NCBI GenBank assembly: GCA_003211835.1
Contig: QCRN01000004.1
Coordinates: forward strand, 20,550-84,549
DNA from: Pelagibacteraceae bacterium AG-461-B04
GTDB taxonomy: Bacteria > Pseudomonadota > Alphaproteobacteria > Pelagibacterales > AG-422-B15
Direction: 5' to 3'
Length of the DNA stretch: 64,000 nucleotides
This document shows, piece after piece, positions 9,156-16,697 of the stretch; positions within the stretch are counted from its first letter, which is position 1, and every line of letters begins with the position of its first letter. Position numbers and translations under genes: made by a program. Below the pieces are notes generated by a model that saw only the letters and a program-made list of their open reading frames with translations, did no database searches and had not been told where the DNA came from.

Positions 9156-9472
9156 AATTGCTTTTCAGGCATTTTAACGATCAGCCCATCTAATTCATCA
9201 GAAACTGTAATTTGACAACTTAATCTGCTGCTTTCTTTTACTTCAAAAGCAAAATCAAGCATGTCTTCTTCCGAGTCATCCTTATTAGGAAGTTTATTAA
9301 TCCACTCATCTGCTACATACACGTGGCAAGTTGCACAAGCGCAAGCTCCTCCACAATCAGCGTCAATGCCTGGAATTTTATTTTTTATTGCCCCTTCCAT
9401 AACGGTGAGGCCGTTACTAACCTCTATTTCATGCTCTTTGCCATCGAATTCAATATATTTGATCTTAGCCAT
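9152..9472 (-). CDS. 2Fe-2S ferredoxin, adrenodoxin type
   Basis: A 106-residue electron carrier. Cysteines in [15 protein letters not shown] follow C-x5-C-x2-C, with the fourth ligand in SRLSCQI, the arrangement of adrenodoxin/Isc-type ferredoxins. An in-frame extension to 9526 exists, but the ATG at 9472 is preferred: it gives the family-typical start [17 protein letters not shown] lies just upstream, and the extension would run up to the terminator stem. Likely partners are the type 2 ferredoxin-NADP reductase (6958-7983) and possibly monooxygenases. The gene lies 53 bases downstream of a terminator-like hairpin, so transcription may be attenuated. Confidence 0.9.
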   Translation of the reverse strand: MAKIKYIEFDGKEHEIEVSNGLTVMEGAIKNKIPGIDADCGGACACATCHVYVADEWINKLPNKDDSEEDMLDFAFEVKESSRLSCQITVSDELDGLIVKMPEKQF

Positions 9473-9524
9473 TGCGCTTCTCAGAAGATTAATAAATAGT
9501 GTTATTTTATGGTTCAAATACATC

Positions 9525-9563
9525 AAAAAAGCACCAAAGCAAGAATTTTCTAACTTTGGCGCT
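9525..9563 (-). terminator. Rho-independent terminator or attenuator upstream of the ferredoxin gene
   Basis: On the minus strand AGCGCCAAAG (9563-9554) pairs over ten positions with CTTTGGTGCT (9539-9530), including one G-U pair, with a 14-base loop. A run of six T (9530-9525) follows. It lies between the structured segment and the ferredoxin start at 9472. Confidence 0.65.
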
Positions 9564-9627
9564 TTTCGGGGGCCGGTCGAACCCCAAAACGCATGAACGT
9601 TCCATTGCGAACCTTAATTTTAGAAAA
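9525..9627 (-). ncRNA. Structured leader or small RNA upstream of ferredoxin, with alternative pairings
   Basis: On the minus strand, TTTTCTAA (9627-9620) can pair with TTAGAAAA (9553-9546) and enclose two hairpins: GTTC/GAAC (9112-type short stem at 9612-9599) and a strong stem joining GCGTTTT-GGGG (9592-9582) to CCCC-GAAAA-CGC (about 9572-9559). The 3' arm of that strong stem overlaps the 5' arm of a downstream terminator, so the folds are mutually exclusive, as in riboswitches and attenuators. This G+C-rich patch stands out against its surroundings. It could equally be a free-standing small RNA. I do not recognise it as 4.5S, 6S, RNase P RNA or a tRNA. Confidence 0.5.
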
Positions 9628-9718
9628 CGATATTTTATGCTACAAGAATAATATTATGAATAAAAGTTATCCACATTGTACTAACCGCCCTTTCCACAGC
9701 AAATCCTGACTTAATCAC

Positions 9719-10720
9719 ATGATATCCAAGCCATACTTATTATTTTTAGGTGACGCAAAAGATGAATTAGCTATTAAGACTGCTGCCGGAATTAACTATT
9801 GGCGTCCAGAATGGTGTATTGGCCAAATGAGCCTACCAGATGCAAAATCAAGTCTTGGCATTGATGAAATCTCCCTAGAAGAAGCAGTTATTCGTGGAGC
9901 TAAGACTTTTGTACTCGGAGTTGTAAACGCTGGGGGGAAAATGCCTGAGGGTTGGATTGATATAATTATAAAGGCAATATCCCTTGGCTTAGATATCGCT
10001 AGCGGTATGCATTCACGATTATCTTCTTTTGATGAAATATCTAAAGCCGCGATTAAGCATGGTGTTAAATTGCACGACCTTAGATATAACAACATTGAAT
10101 TCGACACAGGAAAAGGACTTAAACGAACTGGAAAGCGATTACTGACAGTCGGCACTGATTGTTCAGTTGGGAAAAAATATACAGCACTTGCCTTAGAGAA
10201 GGCTATGCTCGCAAAAAACATGAAAGTATCTTTTAAGGCAACTGGTCAAACAGGCGTATTGATTGCTGAAAATGGCATTGCCATAGATGCGATAGTATCT
10301 GATTTTACTTCTGGCGCAGTAGAATGGCTGTCTCCTGATAATGATAATGATCATTGGGATATAATTGAGGGACAAGGTTCATTGTTTCACCCTTCATTTG
10401 CAGGAGTTTCGCTTGGACTGCTTCATGGAAGTCAGCCAGACGCTTTTATAGTTTGTCATGAGCCAACTAGAACTCAAATGAGAGGTGTCGAAACTGCTCT
10501 GCCCAGTATAGGAGCTGTGATAGAACAAACAATTCAGTGCGGTAAATTGACTAATAAAAATATTCACTGCATTGGTATTGCTCTTAATACCTCTAATATG
10601 AAAAATAATAAGAGTGACATAAAAAAAGAAATTTCAACCCAATATCAGTTACCTTGCATAGATCCTATAACTGATAACTTGGATCCTTTCATTGATCTTT
10701 TAGAAAAAATAAATGATTAA
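9719..10720 (+). CDS. dgcN: DUF1611 family protein, DgcN-type (D-glutamate N-acetyltransferase)
   Basis: A 333-residue DUF1611 protein with an N-terminal Rossmann-like part and a C-terminal P-loop-like domain containing VGTDCSVGKKYTALAL (about 144-159), IEGQGSLFHP and HEPTR. Proteins of this family paired with an enolase-superfamily epimerase have been described in marine bacteria as DgcN and DgcA: DgcN N-acetylates D-glutamate and DgcA racemises the product to N-acetyl-L-glutamate. The neighbour at 10713 is such an epimerase and overlaps this gene by eight bases, strongly supporting the assignment. No clear ribosome-binding site is seen at the ATG. The 5' gap contains a structured element on the other strand. 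Confidence 0.85.
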   Translation: MISKPYLLFLGDAKDELAIKTAAGINYWRPEWCIGQMSLPDAKSSLGIDEISLEEAVIRGAKTFVLGVVNAGGKMPEGWIDIIIKAISLGLDIASGMHSRLSSFDEISKAAIKHGVKLHDLRYNNIEFDTGKGLKRTGKRLLTVGTDCSVGKKYTALALEKAMLAKNMKVSFKATGQTGVLIAENGIAIDAIVSDFTSGAVEWLSPDNDNDHWDIIEGQGSLFHPSFAGVSLGLLHGSQPDAFIVCHEPTRTQMRGVETALPSIGAVIEQTIQCGKLTNKNIHCIGIALNTSNMKNNKSDIKKEISTQYQLPCIDPITDNLDPFIDLLEKIND

Positions 10721-11696
10721 ACTTGATATTTCTCATTTATCTTGGCAATTAAATAAGTCTTTTAATATTTCTAGGGGATCAAAAAATACTGCTGAAACAA
10801 TTGAGGTAAAGCTTACTGAAAATAAATTTACTGGAATAGGAGAATGCGTTCCCTATGGGAGATATAATGAGACTTTGGAAAGTGTTCAAAAAGCAATACT
10901 CGAGTTGAAAGATGGTATTGAAAATTTAGAAATTAATAAAAAAAATCTTGATCAATTTATCAATAATGGTGCTGCACGGAATGCTATTGATTGCGCTCTG
11001 TGGGATTTAGAAAGTAAAAAAAAGAAAGAAACTGTGTGGTCAATACTTGAAATTCAAAAGCCTCAAGAAATTCCAAGCAGTTACACAGTTGTACTGGATG
11101 ATCCAGACAAAATGATTGAAGATATTTATCAACATAGAGAATTCCCTACAATAAAAATAAAAGTAGATAATCAAAATTTAGACAAAATTCTTACTAACGC
11201 TAGAGAGAATTTGCCCAATACAATAATTATAGTTGACGCTAATGAGTCTTTTGAAGTGGATGACTTAAATAAAAATATTGATCTTTTTGTAAAAACAAAG
11301 ATTGATCTCTTAGAGCAGCCTCTGTTATCTACTGATGATGATAAATTGTTGAATATGAACTATCCTATCTCAATATGTGCAGATGAATCTTTTCACGACA
11401 GTTCTGATTTAGATAAAATCTCAGCAAAATATGATACAATTAATATTAAGTTAGACAAAACCGGAGGTTTGACTGAGGCTTTAAAAATTCAAAAAAAAGC
11501 AAAAGAAAAAGGATTGAAGGTTATGCTTGGCTGCATGGTATCTAGTTCAGTATCAATGATGCAAATACTACCCTTATATAAGTATGCAGATTTTATAGAT
11601 CTTGATGGCCCCTGTTTCCTTAGTGAAGATAGAGAAAATGGAATAGTTTATTCCAATGGGATGATGAAAATAGGTGAAGAACTTTGTTGGGGTTAG
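10713..11696 (+). CDS. dgcA: Enolase-superfamily epimerase, DgcA-type (N-acetyl-D-glutamate racemase)
   Basis: A 327-residue member of the muconate-lactonising subgroup with the dipeptide-epimerase layout. The catalytic lysine motif is TIKIKVD (about 145-151), and metal ligands are seen in IVDANES, LLEQP and CADES. The second catalytic lysine is in NIKLDKTGG, followed by GCMVSSSVS. A lid domain with SRGSK and GIGECVPYGRY precedes the barrel. The family includes L-Ala-D/L-Glu epimerases, but the eight-base overlap with dgcN favours the N-acetyl-D-glutamate racemase role. The gene ends three bases before the convergent rpmF stop, with no terminator visible. Confidence 0.85.
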   Translation: MIKLDISHLSWQLNKSFNISRGSKNTAETIEVKLTENKFTGIGECVPYGRYNETLESVQKAILELKDGIENLEINKKNLDQFINNGAARNAIDCALWDLESKKKKETVWSILEIQKPQEIPSSYTVVLDDPDKMIEDIYQHREFPTIKIKVDNQNLDKILTNARENLPNTIIIVDANESFEVDDLNKNIDLFVKTKIDLLEQPLLSTDDDKLLNMNYPISICADESFHDSSDLDKISAKYDTINIKLDKTGGLTEALKIQKKAKEKGLKVMLGCMVSSSVSMMQILPLYKYADFIDLDGPCFLSEDRENGIVYSNGMMKIGEELCWG

Positions 11697-11699
11697 AAA

Positions 11700-11885
11700 T
11701 TACTTTTCAGCTTTAGGGGTAAAGATTTTTTTTCCGTTATATGTGCCTGTAGTCATGTCAACATGATGCGGCAAACGCATTTCACCAGACTCTTTGTCTT
11801 CAATAAAGTTTTTACCTTTTAATCTTAGATGAGATCTTCTCATTCCTCTTCTAGAATTTGATATCTTACTCTTAGGTACAGCCAT
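11700..11885 (-). CDS. rpmF: 50S ribosomal protein L32
   Basis: A 61-residue basic protein opening MAVPKSKISNSRRGMRRSH, the diagnostic L32 N-terminus, followed by LPHHVDMTTGTYNGKKIF. It is the zinc-free type with no cysteine pairs, as is usual in alphaproteobacteria. It lies 14 bases downstream of hisI on the same strand and converges with dgcA. Many alphaproteobacteria have plsX/fabH after rpmF; here that neighbourhood is absent. Confidence 0.97.
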   Translation of the reverse strand: MAVPKSKISNSRRGMRRSHLRLKGKNFIEDKESGEMRLPHHVDMTTGTYNGKKIFTPKAEK

Positions 11886-11899
11886 TTCTAAAAAATTCC

Positions 11900-12367
11900 T
11901 TATAATTTAGTTGGGTTAGGTTCATCTCCATAAACTATATTAGGATCAAAAACTTTCTTTATTGTTTTAAATCTTAAACCCGGTTTATTTTTTGTATCTT
12001 CTAAGTCAATTTCTCTATAAAAACAAGACTTATAACCGACGTGGCAACTGGCACCATTTTCACCAATGTCAACCATCATACAGAGGGAGTCTTGGTCATC
12101 ATCTATTAAAATTTCTTTGATTTTTTGAACATAGCCGCTTTTTGCTCCCTTATGCCATATGGTCTTACGACTTCTGCTGTAATAATGAGCCTCTTTAGTC
12201 TCAATTGATTTGGTTAGAGATTCTTCATTCATATACCCTGTCATCAAGATCTCTTTTGTTTGGTGATCTATAGTAGTAACTACAATAAGACCATTCTCAT
12301 CAAATTTTGGAGCAAGATCTTCGCTCTCTTCTACCTGCTCTACTGAATTTCGCTTTTTAAACATCAT
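11900..12367 (-). CDS. hisI: Phosphoribosyl-AMP cyclohydrolase
   Basis: Histidine biosynthesis step 3: hydrolytic opening of the purine ring of phosphoribosyl-AMP, a Zn2+/Mg2+ enzyme. The 155-residue product is the monofunctional form without the HisE pyrophosphohydrolase domain. Conserved stretches are YYSRSRKTIWHKGAKSG (about 62-78), the acidic DDDQDSLCMMVD and the zinc-site GASCHVGYKSCFYR. Two successive ATGs open the frame and either may be used. It is followed at 14 bases by rpmF, so the two are probably cotranscribed. No other his gene is in the window. Confidence 0.95.
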   Translation of the reverse strand: MMFKKRNSVEQVEESEDLAPKFDENGLIVVTTIDHQTKEILMTGYMNEESLTKSIETKEAHYYSRSRKTIWHKGAKSGYVQKIKEILIDDDQDSLCMMVDIGENGASCHVGYKSCFYREIDLEDTKNKPGLRFKTIKKVFDPNIVYGDEPNPTKL

Positions 12368-12444
12368 TTTTCTTGTAAAATAAATTATCGTGGGTTTAAC
12401 TTAAAAAAATTAAATGTTCAATAAATTAAAGAAAAATTTAATGT

Positions 12445-12942
12445 ATGAGTAGTGAAAATGACCCTATAAAGCCTGTTAGAGCCCAAGGGGCTCGAACAAC
12501 TTTTTTTCCCCCTTATGCACTAATGATAGGATTGCTCATATCCAGCCTACTCGACAGTTTTTTTATTCATTTACCAATTTTTAAAGGCAATTTAGTATTT
12601 TTAATTTTTGGATTAGTTGTTGCAGTTTTATCATTCTTACTCGCAATCTATACCTTAAAAATATTCTCAGATAATGAAGAAAATCCTCATCCAAAATCAA
12701 TACAACATCAATTATTTGTGGGGGGAAGTTTCAGATTTTCTAGAAATCCAATTTATCTTGCAATGGTTATTATTTTATCAAGCTGTGGGGTTGCATTTAA
12801 TTCTTGGTGGTACATTTTTGCTGCTGCCATATCTATTCCGCTCCTCACTTATGGGGTCATAGTACCTGAAGAAAAATATCTTGAAAAAGAATTTGGAAAA
12901 GTTTATTTAGACTATAAGAAGTCAGTCAGAAGATGGCTTTGA
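12445..12942 (+). CDS. Isoprenylcysteine carboxyl methyltransferase (ICMT)-family membrane protein
   Basis: A 165-residue integral membrane protein with about four hydrophobic segments. The C-terminal half carries RFSRNPIYLA, PEEKYLEKEFG and YLDYKKSVRRWL, the conserved NP-Y, EE and Y-YK-VRRW features of bacterial ICMT/PEMT-like methyltransferases. Such proteins use SAM to methylate lipid or small-molecule substrates at the membrane; the substrate here is unknown. An MFS transporter gene follows 19 bases downstream on the same strand, so the two may form an operon. Confidence 0.85.
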   Translation: MSSENDPIKPVRAQGARTTFFPPYALMIGLLISSLLDSFFIHLPIFKGNLVFLIFGLVVAVLSFLLAIYTLKIFSDNEENPHPKSIQHQLFVGGSFRFSRNPIYLAMVIILSSCGVAFNSWWYIFAAAISIPLLTYGVIVPEEKYLEKEFGKVYLDYKKSVRRWL

Positions 12943-12961
12943 ATTAATTTCTAAAATTACT

Positions 12962-14200
12962 ATGTATAATTTGCTCAAGGGGACATGGGCTCTGTTTTTT
13001 GGGGTTGGCATGATGATGCTTGCCAATGGACTTCAGGGAAGCCTTATTGGAGTAAGAGCATCAATTGAAGGATACTCTGCCCTTTCTGCAGGTATAATCT
13101 TAACCGGCTATTACGCAGGTTTTTTAAGCGGTGCTTTAATTATCCCTCATCGCATAAGAAAAGTTGGACATGTAAGAATGTTTGCTGCTTTAGCTTCAAT
13201 TGCATCAATATCTATTCTGTTTCATTCAATTCACGTAAGTTTTCTAGGATGGTTTTTAATGAGATTTATTTCTGGAATGTGTTTTGTTGGTATGTACACA
13301 GTGGCAGAAAGTTGGATTAATGACTTATCTGAAAATGAAAATCGAGGTCAAGCCTTGTCTGTTTACATGATGGTAAGTATGGCGGGTAGTGCTTTGGGAC
13401 AACTTTTTTTAAATATTGCTGATCCAGAAACAGCTTCACTATTTATGTTGGTTTCAATCCTTATTTCAATTTCATTAGTGCCCATTTTGGTGGTTGTTAG
13501 TAAGCAGCCAGACTTTAGTGTAATTGAGTTCTTATCAATTAAAGAATTGTATAAAACTTCTCCTTTAGGAGTGGTTGCGGCAATGCTTACTGGCCTCGCT
13601 CATGGAGCATTATGGGGAATCGGGACTATTTATGGAATTACAAGTGGTTTGACAGTTCAACAAGTATCTATATTTATGTTTACCTTTATCATTGGTGGCG
13701 CAATCAATCAGTATCTTGTTGGATACCTCTCAGATAAATACGATAGAAGAACTATTATAGTAATTGTTTCATTGTTAGCGGGACTGTTGGCTGTACTTGC
13801 AATAATTTTTGGAAACAGTTTTTTCTTTTTAATATCTATCACTTTTATTTTTGGTGGGTTGACTGTCCCTCTTTATCCACTTGCTATTGCACATACTAAT
13901 GACTTTCTTTCTAAAAAAGAAATGGTTGCTGCAAGCTCAGGTCTTCAATTGGCCGGGGGAATTGGCCTTACGCTAGGACCAATTTTAGCTGGATTAGCCA
14001 TTGACTTAGTAGGAGCAAATGGTTTCTGGATTTATCTATTTATGACTCATTCTAGCTTAGGTTTATTTGGTTTATACAGAATGTCAGTTCGAACAGCTGT
14101 ACCACTTGATGAGCAAGGAAATACTGTTTTAATCAGTAGTCGTGCAGCCCCTACTTCCATGGAGCTTTATCCTGACGCAGAAGAATACCTTGAAGATTAA
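12962..14200 (+). CDS. MFS transporter, YcaD-like
   Basis: A 412-residue protein with twelve predicted membrane helices and the major-facilitator pattern. The signature between helices 2 and 3 is weak (PHRIRKVGHVRMFA), and that between helices 8 and 9 is GYLSDKYDRRTII. The N-terminal FFGVGMMMLANGLQGSLIGVR and MYTVAESWINDL match the YcaD group of putative transporters. Substrate unknown. The C-terminal 35 residues are hydrophilic and acidic and probably cytoplasmic. A weak AT-only terminator follows the stop. Confidence 0.88.
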   Translation: MYNLLKGTWALFFGVGMMMLANGLQGSLIGVRASIEGYSALSAGIILTGYYAGFLSGALIIPHRIRKVGHVRMFAALASIASISILFHSIHVSFLGWFLMRFISGMCFVGMYTVAESWINDLSENENRGQALSVYMMVSMAGSALGQLFLNIADPETASLFMLVSILISISLVPILVVVSKQPDFSVIEFLSIKELYKTSPLGVVAAMLTGLAHGALWGIGTIYGITSGLTVQQVSIFMFTFIIGGAINQYLVGYLSDKYDRRTIIVIVSLLAGLLAVLAIIFGNSFFFLISITFIFGGLTVPLYPLAIAHTNDFLSKKEMVAASSGLQLAGGIGLTLGPILAGLAIDLVGANGFWIYLFMTHSSLGLFGLYRMSVRTAVPLDEQGNTVLISSRAAPTSMELYPDAEEYLED

Positions 14201-14230
14201 TTATTGATGATAATTAGCATTTTTTTATTT
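14198..14230 (+). terminator. Weak terminator after the MFS gene
   Basis: TAATTAT (14198-14204) and ATAATTA (14210-14216) form a seven-pair AT-only stem with a five-base loop, followed by a T-rich run. The missing G-C pairs make it doubtful. Confidence 0.3.
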
Positions 14231-14253
14231 TAATCTTATTGTATTATTCGTTT

Positions 14254-15147
14254 ATGGAAATTCTAAGGACACCAGAAGAATACTTCAATAATCTTGAAGA
14301 TTACAATTTTAGTGAAAATTATATTACGATTAAAATAGCTGATAATCTTAGTGCCAGAATGCATTATGTTGATGTTAACAGCAATAGTGATGAAACAATA
14401 TTACTTCTTCATGGTGAGCCAACATGGTCATATCTTTACAGAAAAATGATACCCATTTTGGAAAAAAGTGGAAAACGTATAATTGCCCCTGATTTAATTG
14501 GTTTTGGTAAATCAGATAAGATCAAAGAAAAAGAAGAATATACTTATGAAAGGCATGTAGTTTGGACATCTGAAATTATCAGGCAGTTAGGTTTAAAAAA
14601 TATAACTCTTTTTGCCCAAGATTGGGGAGGACTTATTGGTTTAAGAATGGTTGCCAATCATCCTGAACTATTTGATGGCCTTGTACTGTCAAATACTTGG
14701 CTTCCTATTGGCAAAGGGTCTTCAGAGGGGTTTGATGCTTGGAAAAAATATAGTCAAACTGTTGAAAAGTTTAATTCTGGAAGAATTGTATATGGAGGAA
14801 CAGTCAACAAAATATCAGATAAAGCAGTTGAGGCCTACAATGCTCCCTTTCCAGGCGAGGACTATTTAGCATGTGCAAGACAGTTTCCAACTCTTGTGCC
14901 CATGGATCCAGATGCTCCAAGTGTCCCTGAAAATATAGAAGCTTGGAAAATTTTAAAACAGTTCAAAAAGCCAACAGTTACAATATTCGGAACTGAAGAC
15001 AAAGTCTCTGCTGGAGGCGAAAAACTATTTCAAAAATTAATTCCTGGTTGTGAAGGAATGAATCATAAGTTAATTCATGGTGGTCATTTTATCCAAGAAG
15101 ATCAGCCAGAAGAGTTAGCTGAAGCTATAATCAATCTTTATAAGTAA
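14254..15147 (+). CDS. Haloalkane dehalogenase-like alpha/beta hydrolase
   Basis: Hydrolytic cleavage of carbon-halogen bonds is the family role. The 297-residue product has the oxyanion-hole segment HGEPTWSYLYR (53-63), a nucleophile in AQDWGG (D123, with the halide-binding W124), an acid in FGTEDK (D249) and the base in HGGHF (H278). The D-to-H spacing of 29 equals that of DhlA. Together with LRTPEEYF at the N-terminus this supports subfamily I, but a second halide-binding Trp is not evident in the cap region (about 160-200), so activity is uncertain. ATG 14254 is preferred to an in-frame TTG at 14239 because it matches the family N-terminus. Confidence 0.83.
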   Translation: MEILRTPEEYFNNLEDYNFSENYITIKIADNLSARMHYVDVNSNSDETILLLHGEPTWSYLYRKMIPILEKSGKRIIAPDLIGFGKSDKIKEKEEYTYERHVVWTSEIIRQLGLKNITLFAQDWGGLIGLRMVANHPELFDGLVLSNTWLPIGKGSSEGFDAWKKYSQTVEKFNSGRIVYGGTVNKISDKAVEAYNAPFPGEDYLACARQFPTLVPMDPDAPSVPENIEAWKILKQFKKPTVTIFGTEDKVSAGGEKLFQKLIPGCEGMNHKLIHGGHFIQEDQPEELAEAIINLYK

Positions 15148-15148
15148 T

Positions 15149-15814
15149 TTACTTTTTAGAAACGAACGTCACCCATTCATCAATGTTTCTTCTCTTGGTC
15201 TGATAATTATTTATTGGTGCAGACATTTCTTTATATCCAATTGCCATACCACAGAACAACATAAGATTAGCCTCAGCGCTTACAAACTCTGAAACTAATT
15301 TTTGTTTCAACGACCATGACTCTTGAGCGCAAGTATCAATTCCCTCCTCTTGCGCTAGTAACATAAATGTTTGTAAAAACATGCCTAAATCTGACCATTG
15401 AGGTTGGTTCATTTGTCGATCTATAAAACAAAAGAGTGCTGCGGGAGCACCAAAAAAGTTAAAATTCTCAAGCATCTGATTATATCTTGCTTCTTTGTCT
15501 TCGCGTTCAATACCTATTGAGCCGTAAAGCTGTTCACCCACCTCAAATCTTGATGTCCTATATGGTTCTTTAAGCTTTGATGGATAGATCGGGTATTCAG
15601 GATGATCTGTACCCTTCCAATCTTTTTGAAACAAAAGAAATTCATTCATTGATTGCCCATTTAGAATATAGATTTTCCAAGGCTGCAAATTACCTCCGGA
15701 AGGTGATCGGCTTGCTTTTTCTAAAATTTTTTTAATGATTTCATCGCTTACGGGCTTATCAATAAATGATCTTATCGATTTTCGTTTTTCAACAGCTTCT
15801 GAAACACTAATCAT
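15149..15814 (-). CDS. Nitroreductase-family flavoprotein
   Basis: A 221-residue FMN-dependent oxidoreductase with the N-terminal RKSIRSFIDKPV and RSPSGGNLQPWKIYIL segments that bind FMN phosphate, and a C-terminal FCGMAIGYKE. QESWSLKQKLVSEF lies in the middle. Family members reduce nitroaromatics, quinones or enones with NAD(P)H; the substrate is unknown. It is the last gene of the lpxB-recX-SDR-mini-gene run. Its ATG overlaps the TGA of the small basic ORF (ATGA), indicating coupled translation. It converges with the dehalogenase with one base between the stops. Confidence 0.88.
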   Translation of the reverse strand: MISVSEAVEKRKSIRSFIDKPVSDEIIKKILEKASRSPSGGNLQPWKIYILNGQSMNEFLLFQKDWKGTDHPEYPIYPSKLKEPYRTSRFEVGEQLYGSIGIEREDKEARYNQMLENFNFFGAPAALFCFIDRQMNQPQWSDLGMFLQTFMLLAQEEGIDTCAQESWSLKQKLVSEFVSAEANLMLFCGMAIGYKEMSAPINNYQTKRRNIDEWVTFVSKK

Positions 15815-15939
15815 ATTTTAATTTTTACTCGCTTACGTTCCTGTAATTTTTTTTTATTCTGGATTTTATGCGGTTTATATTTTGTGGTCCTCAACTCTCT
15901 TGCTATTGGATTGCTTTTGAGTCTTCTTTTTTCAACCAT
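15811..15939 (-). CDS. 42-residue very basic protein, possibly ArfA-like ribosome-rescue factor
   Basis: The reading frame starts at ATG 15939, three bases after the upstream SDR stop, and ends in TGA overlapping the nitroreductase ATG, filling the gap exactly. The product is rich in Lys and Arg and carries KSNPIARELRTTKYKPHKIQ, which resembles the NP-A--LR---F--R-V--KK pattern of ArfA-related small proteins. ArfA rescues stalled ribosomes with RF2 when tmRNA fails. The genome also encodes tmRNA (43353-43605). The coding nature is supported by its fit between coupled neighbours; the function is tentative. Confidence 0.5.
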   Translation of the reverse strand: MVEKRRLKSNPIARELRTTKYKPHKIQNKKKLQERKRVKIKI

Positions 15940-15941
15940 AC

Positions 15942-16697
15942 CTATGATAGTATACTACCCCCATCCACCATTATTGTCTGTCCAGTAACAAACTTACTAT
16001 GATCACTAGCCAAATATAAAATTGTCCCATAAATATCATCTACTTCTAATGTTTTTTGAAGTATTTGGCCTTTTGAAATAACTTCAAATCCTCTTTCGGC
16101 TTTTTCTCCTAAAAACTCTTTTGCTGATTCTGTCTTTACCATTGAAGGAGCAACTGCATTCACTCGAATATTGTCTTTGCCCATTTCCCTTGCCATTACA
16201 CGAGTAAGTCCTATTACTGCTGCTTTTGAAGTTGCATAGTCTGCTGCATAAGGCATTCCGTATTTTGCAGCAAGTGAGGCTATATTGATTATTGATCCAT
16301 TTTTATTTTCTCTCATAACTGGAGAAACTGCGCGGCAACAATTCCATAAGCCTTTCACATTTACATTCATTGCTCTATCCCATTGCTCAGGATCAATATC
16401 TTCAAACCTAGAGCTTTTAAGCGCTCCATATAATGCTGCATTGTTCACAAGAACATCCACTTTCCCGAATTTTTCAACAGCGCTACTGACCAGCTTGCCA
16501 CAAGAATCGAATTCAGTAACGTTGAGATTAAGGCTAAGGTAATCATTTGTAATTTCTGACACTTTAGCTTCAGTCTCACTACAATCATTGATATCAGCAA
16601 AGACAACTTGAGCTCCCTCCTTTGCCATTTCAATAATGTACTTCTGACCCAAACCTCTCGCTGCTCCCGTTACAATAACCACTTTACCTTTAATCAT
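15942..16697 (-). CDS. Short-chain dehydrogenase/reductase, FabG-like
   Basis: A 251-residue NAD(P)-dependent oxidoreductase. TGAARGLG (10-17) binds the cofactor, and NNA is followed by the catalytic Ser in IINIASLAAKYG and Tyr/Lys in YATSK. The end, FVTGQTIMVDGG, is typical of classical SDRs. An acidic residue after the second strand (FADIND) suggests a preference for NAD(H). Substrate unknown. It overlaps recX by eight bases upstream and is followed within three bases by the small basic ORF. Confidence 0.9.
   Translation of the reverse strand: MIKGKVVIVTGAARGLGQKYIIEMAKEGAQVVFADINDCSETEAKVSEITNDYLSLNLNVTEFDSCGKLVSSAVEKFGKVDVLVNNAALYGALKSSRFEDIDPEQWDRAMNVNVKGLWNCCRAVSPVMRENKNGSIINIASLAAKYGMPYAADYATSKAAVIGLTRVMAREMGKDNIRVNAVAPSMVKTESAKEFLGEKAERGFEVISKGQILQKTLEVDDIYGTILYLASDHSKFVTGQTIMVDGGSILS

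Noticed and set aside
9559..9592. G+C-rich hairpin resembling a tRNA T-arm
   Set aside because: The loop is nine or more bases, no acceptor, D or anticodon arms can be drawn around it, and no CCA-like end is placed correctly.
9667..9675. Perfect DnaA box TTATCCACA, with a near-match about 20 bases downstream, next to a structured region
   Set aside because: A single exact box is expected by chance in 64 kb of AT-rich DNA; another (58998-59006) lies inside murG. No cluster of boxes, AT-rich unwinding element or origin-linked genes (dnaA, hemE, parA) is present, so no origin is called.
9593..9706. 37-codon plus-strand ORF across the ferredoxin leader region
   Set aside because: It runs through the structured element, has no recognisable sequence features and no ribosome-binding site; judged a chance frame.
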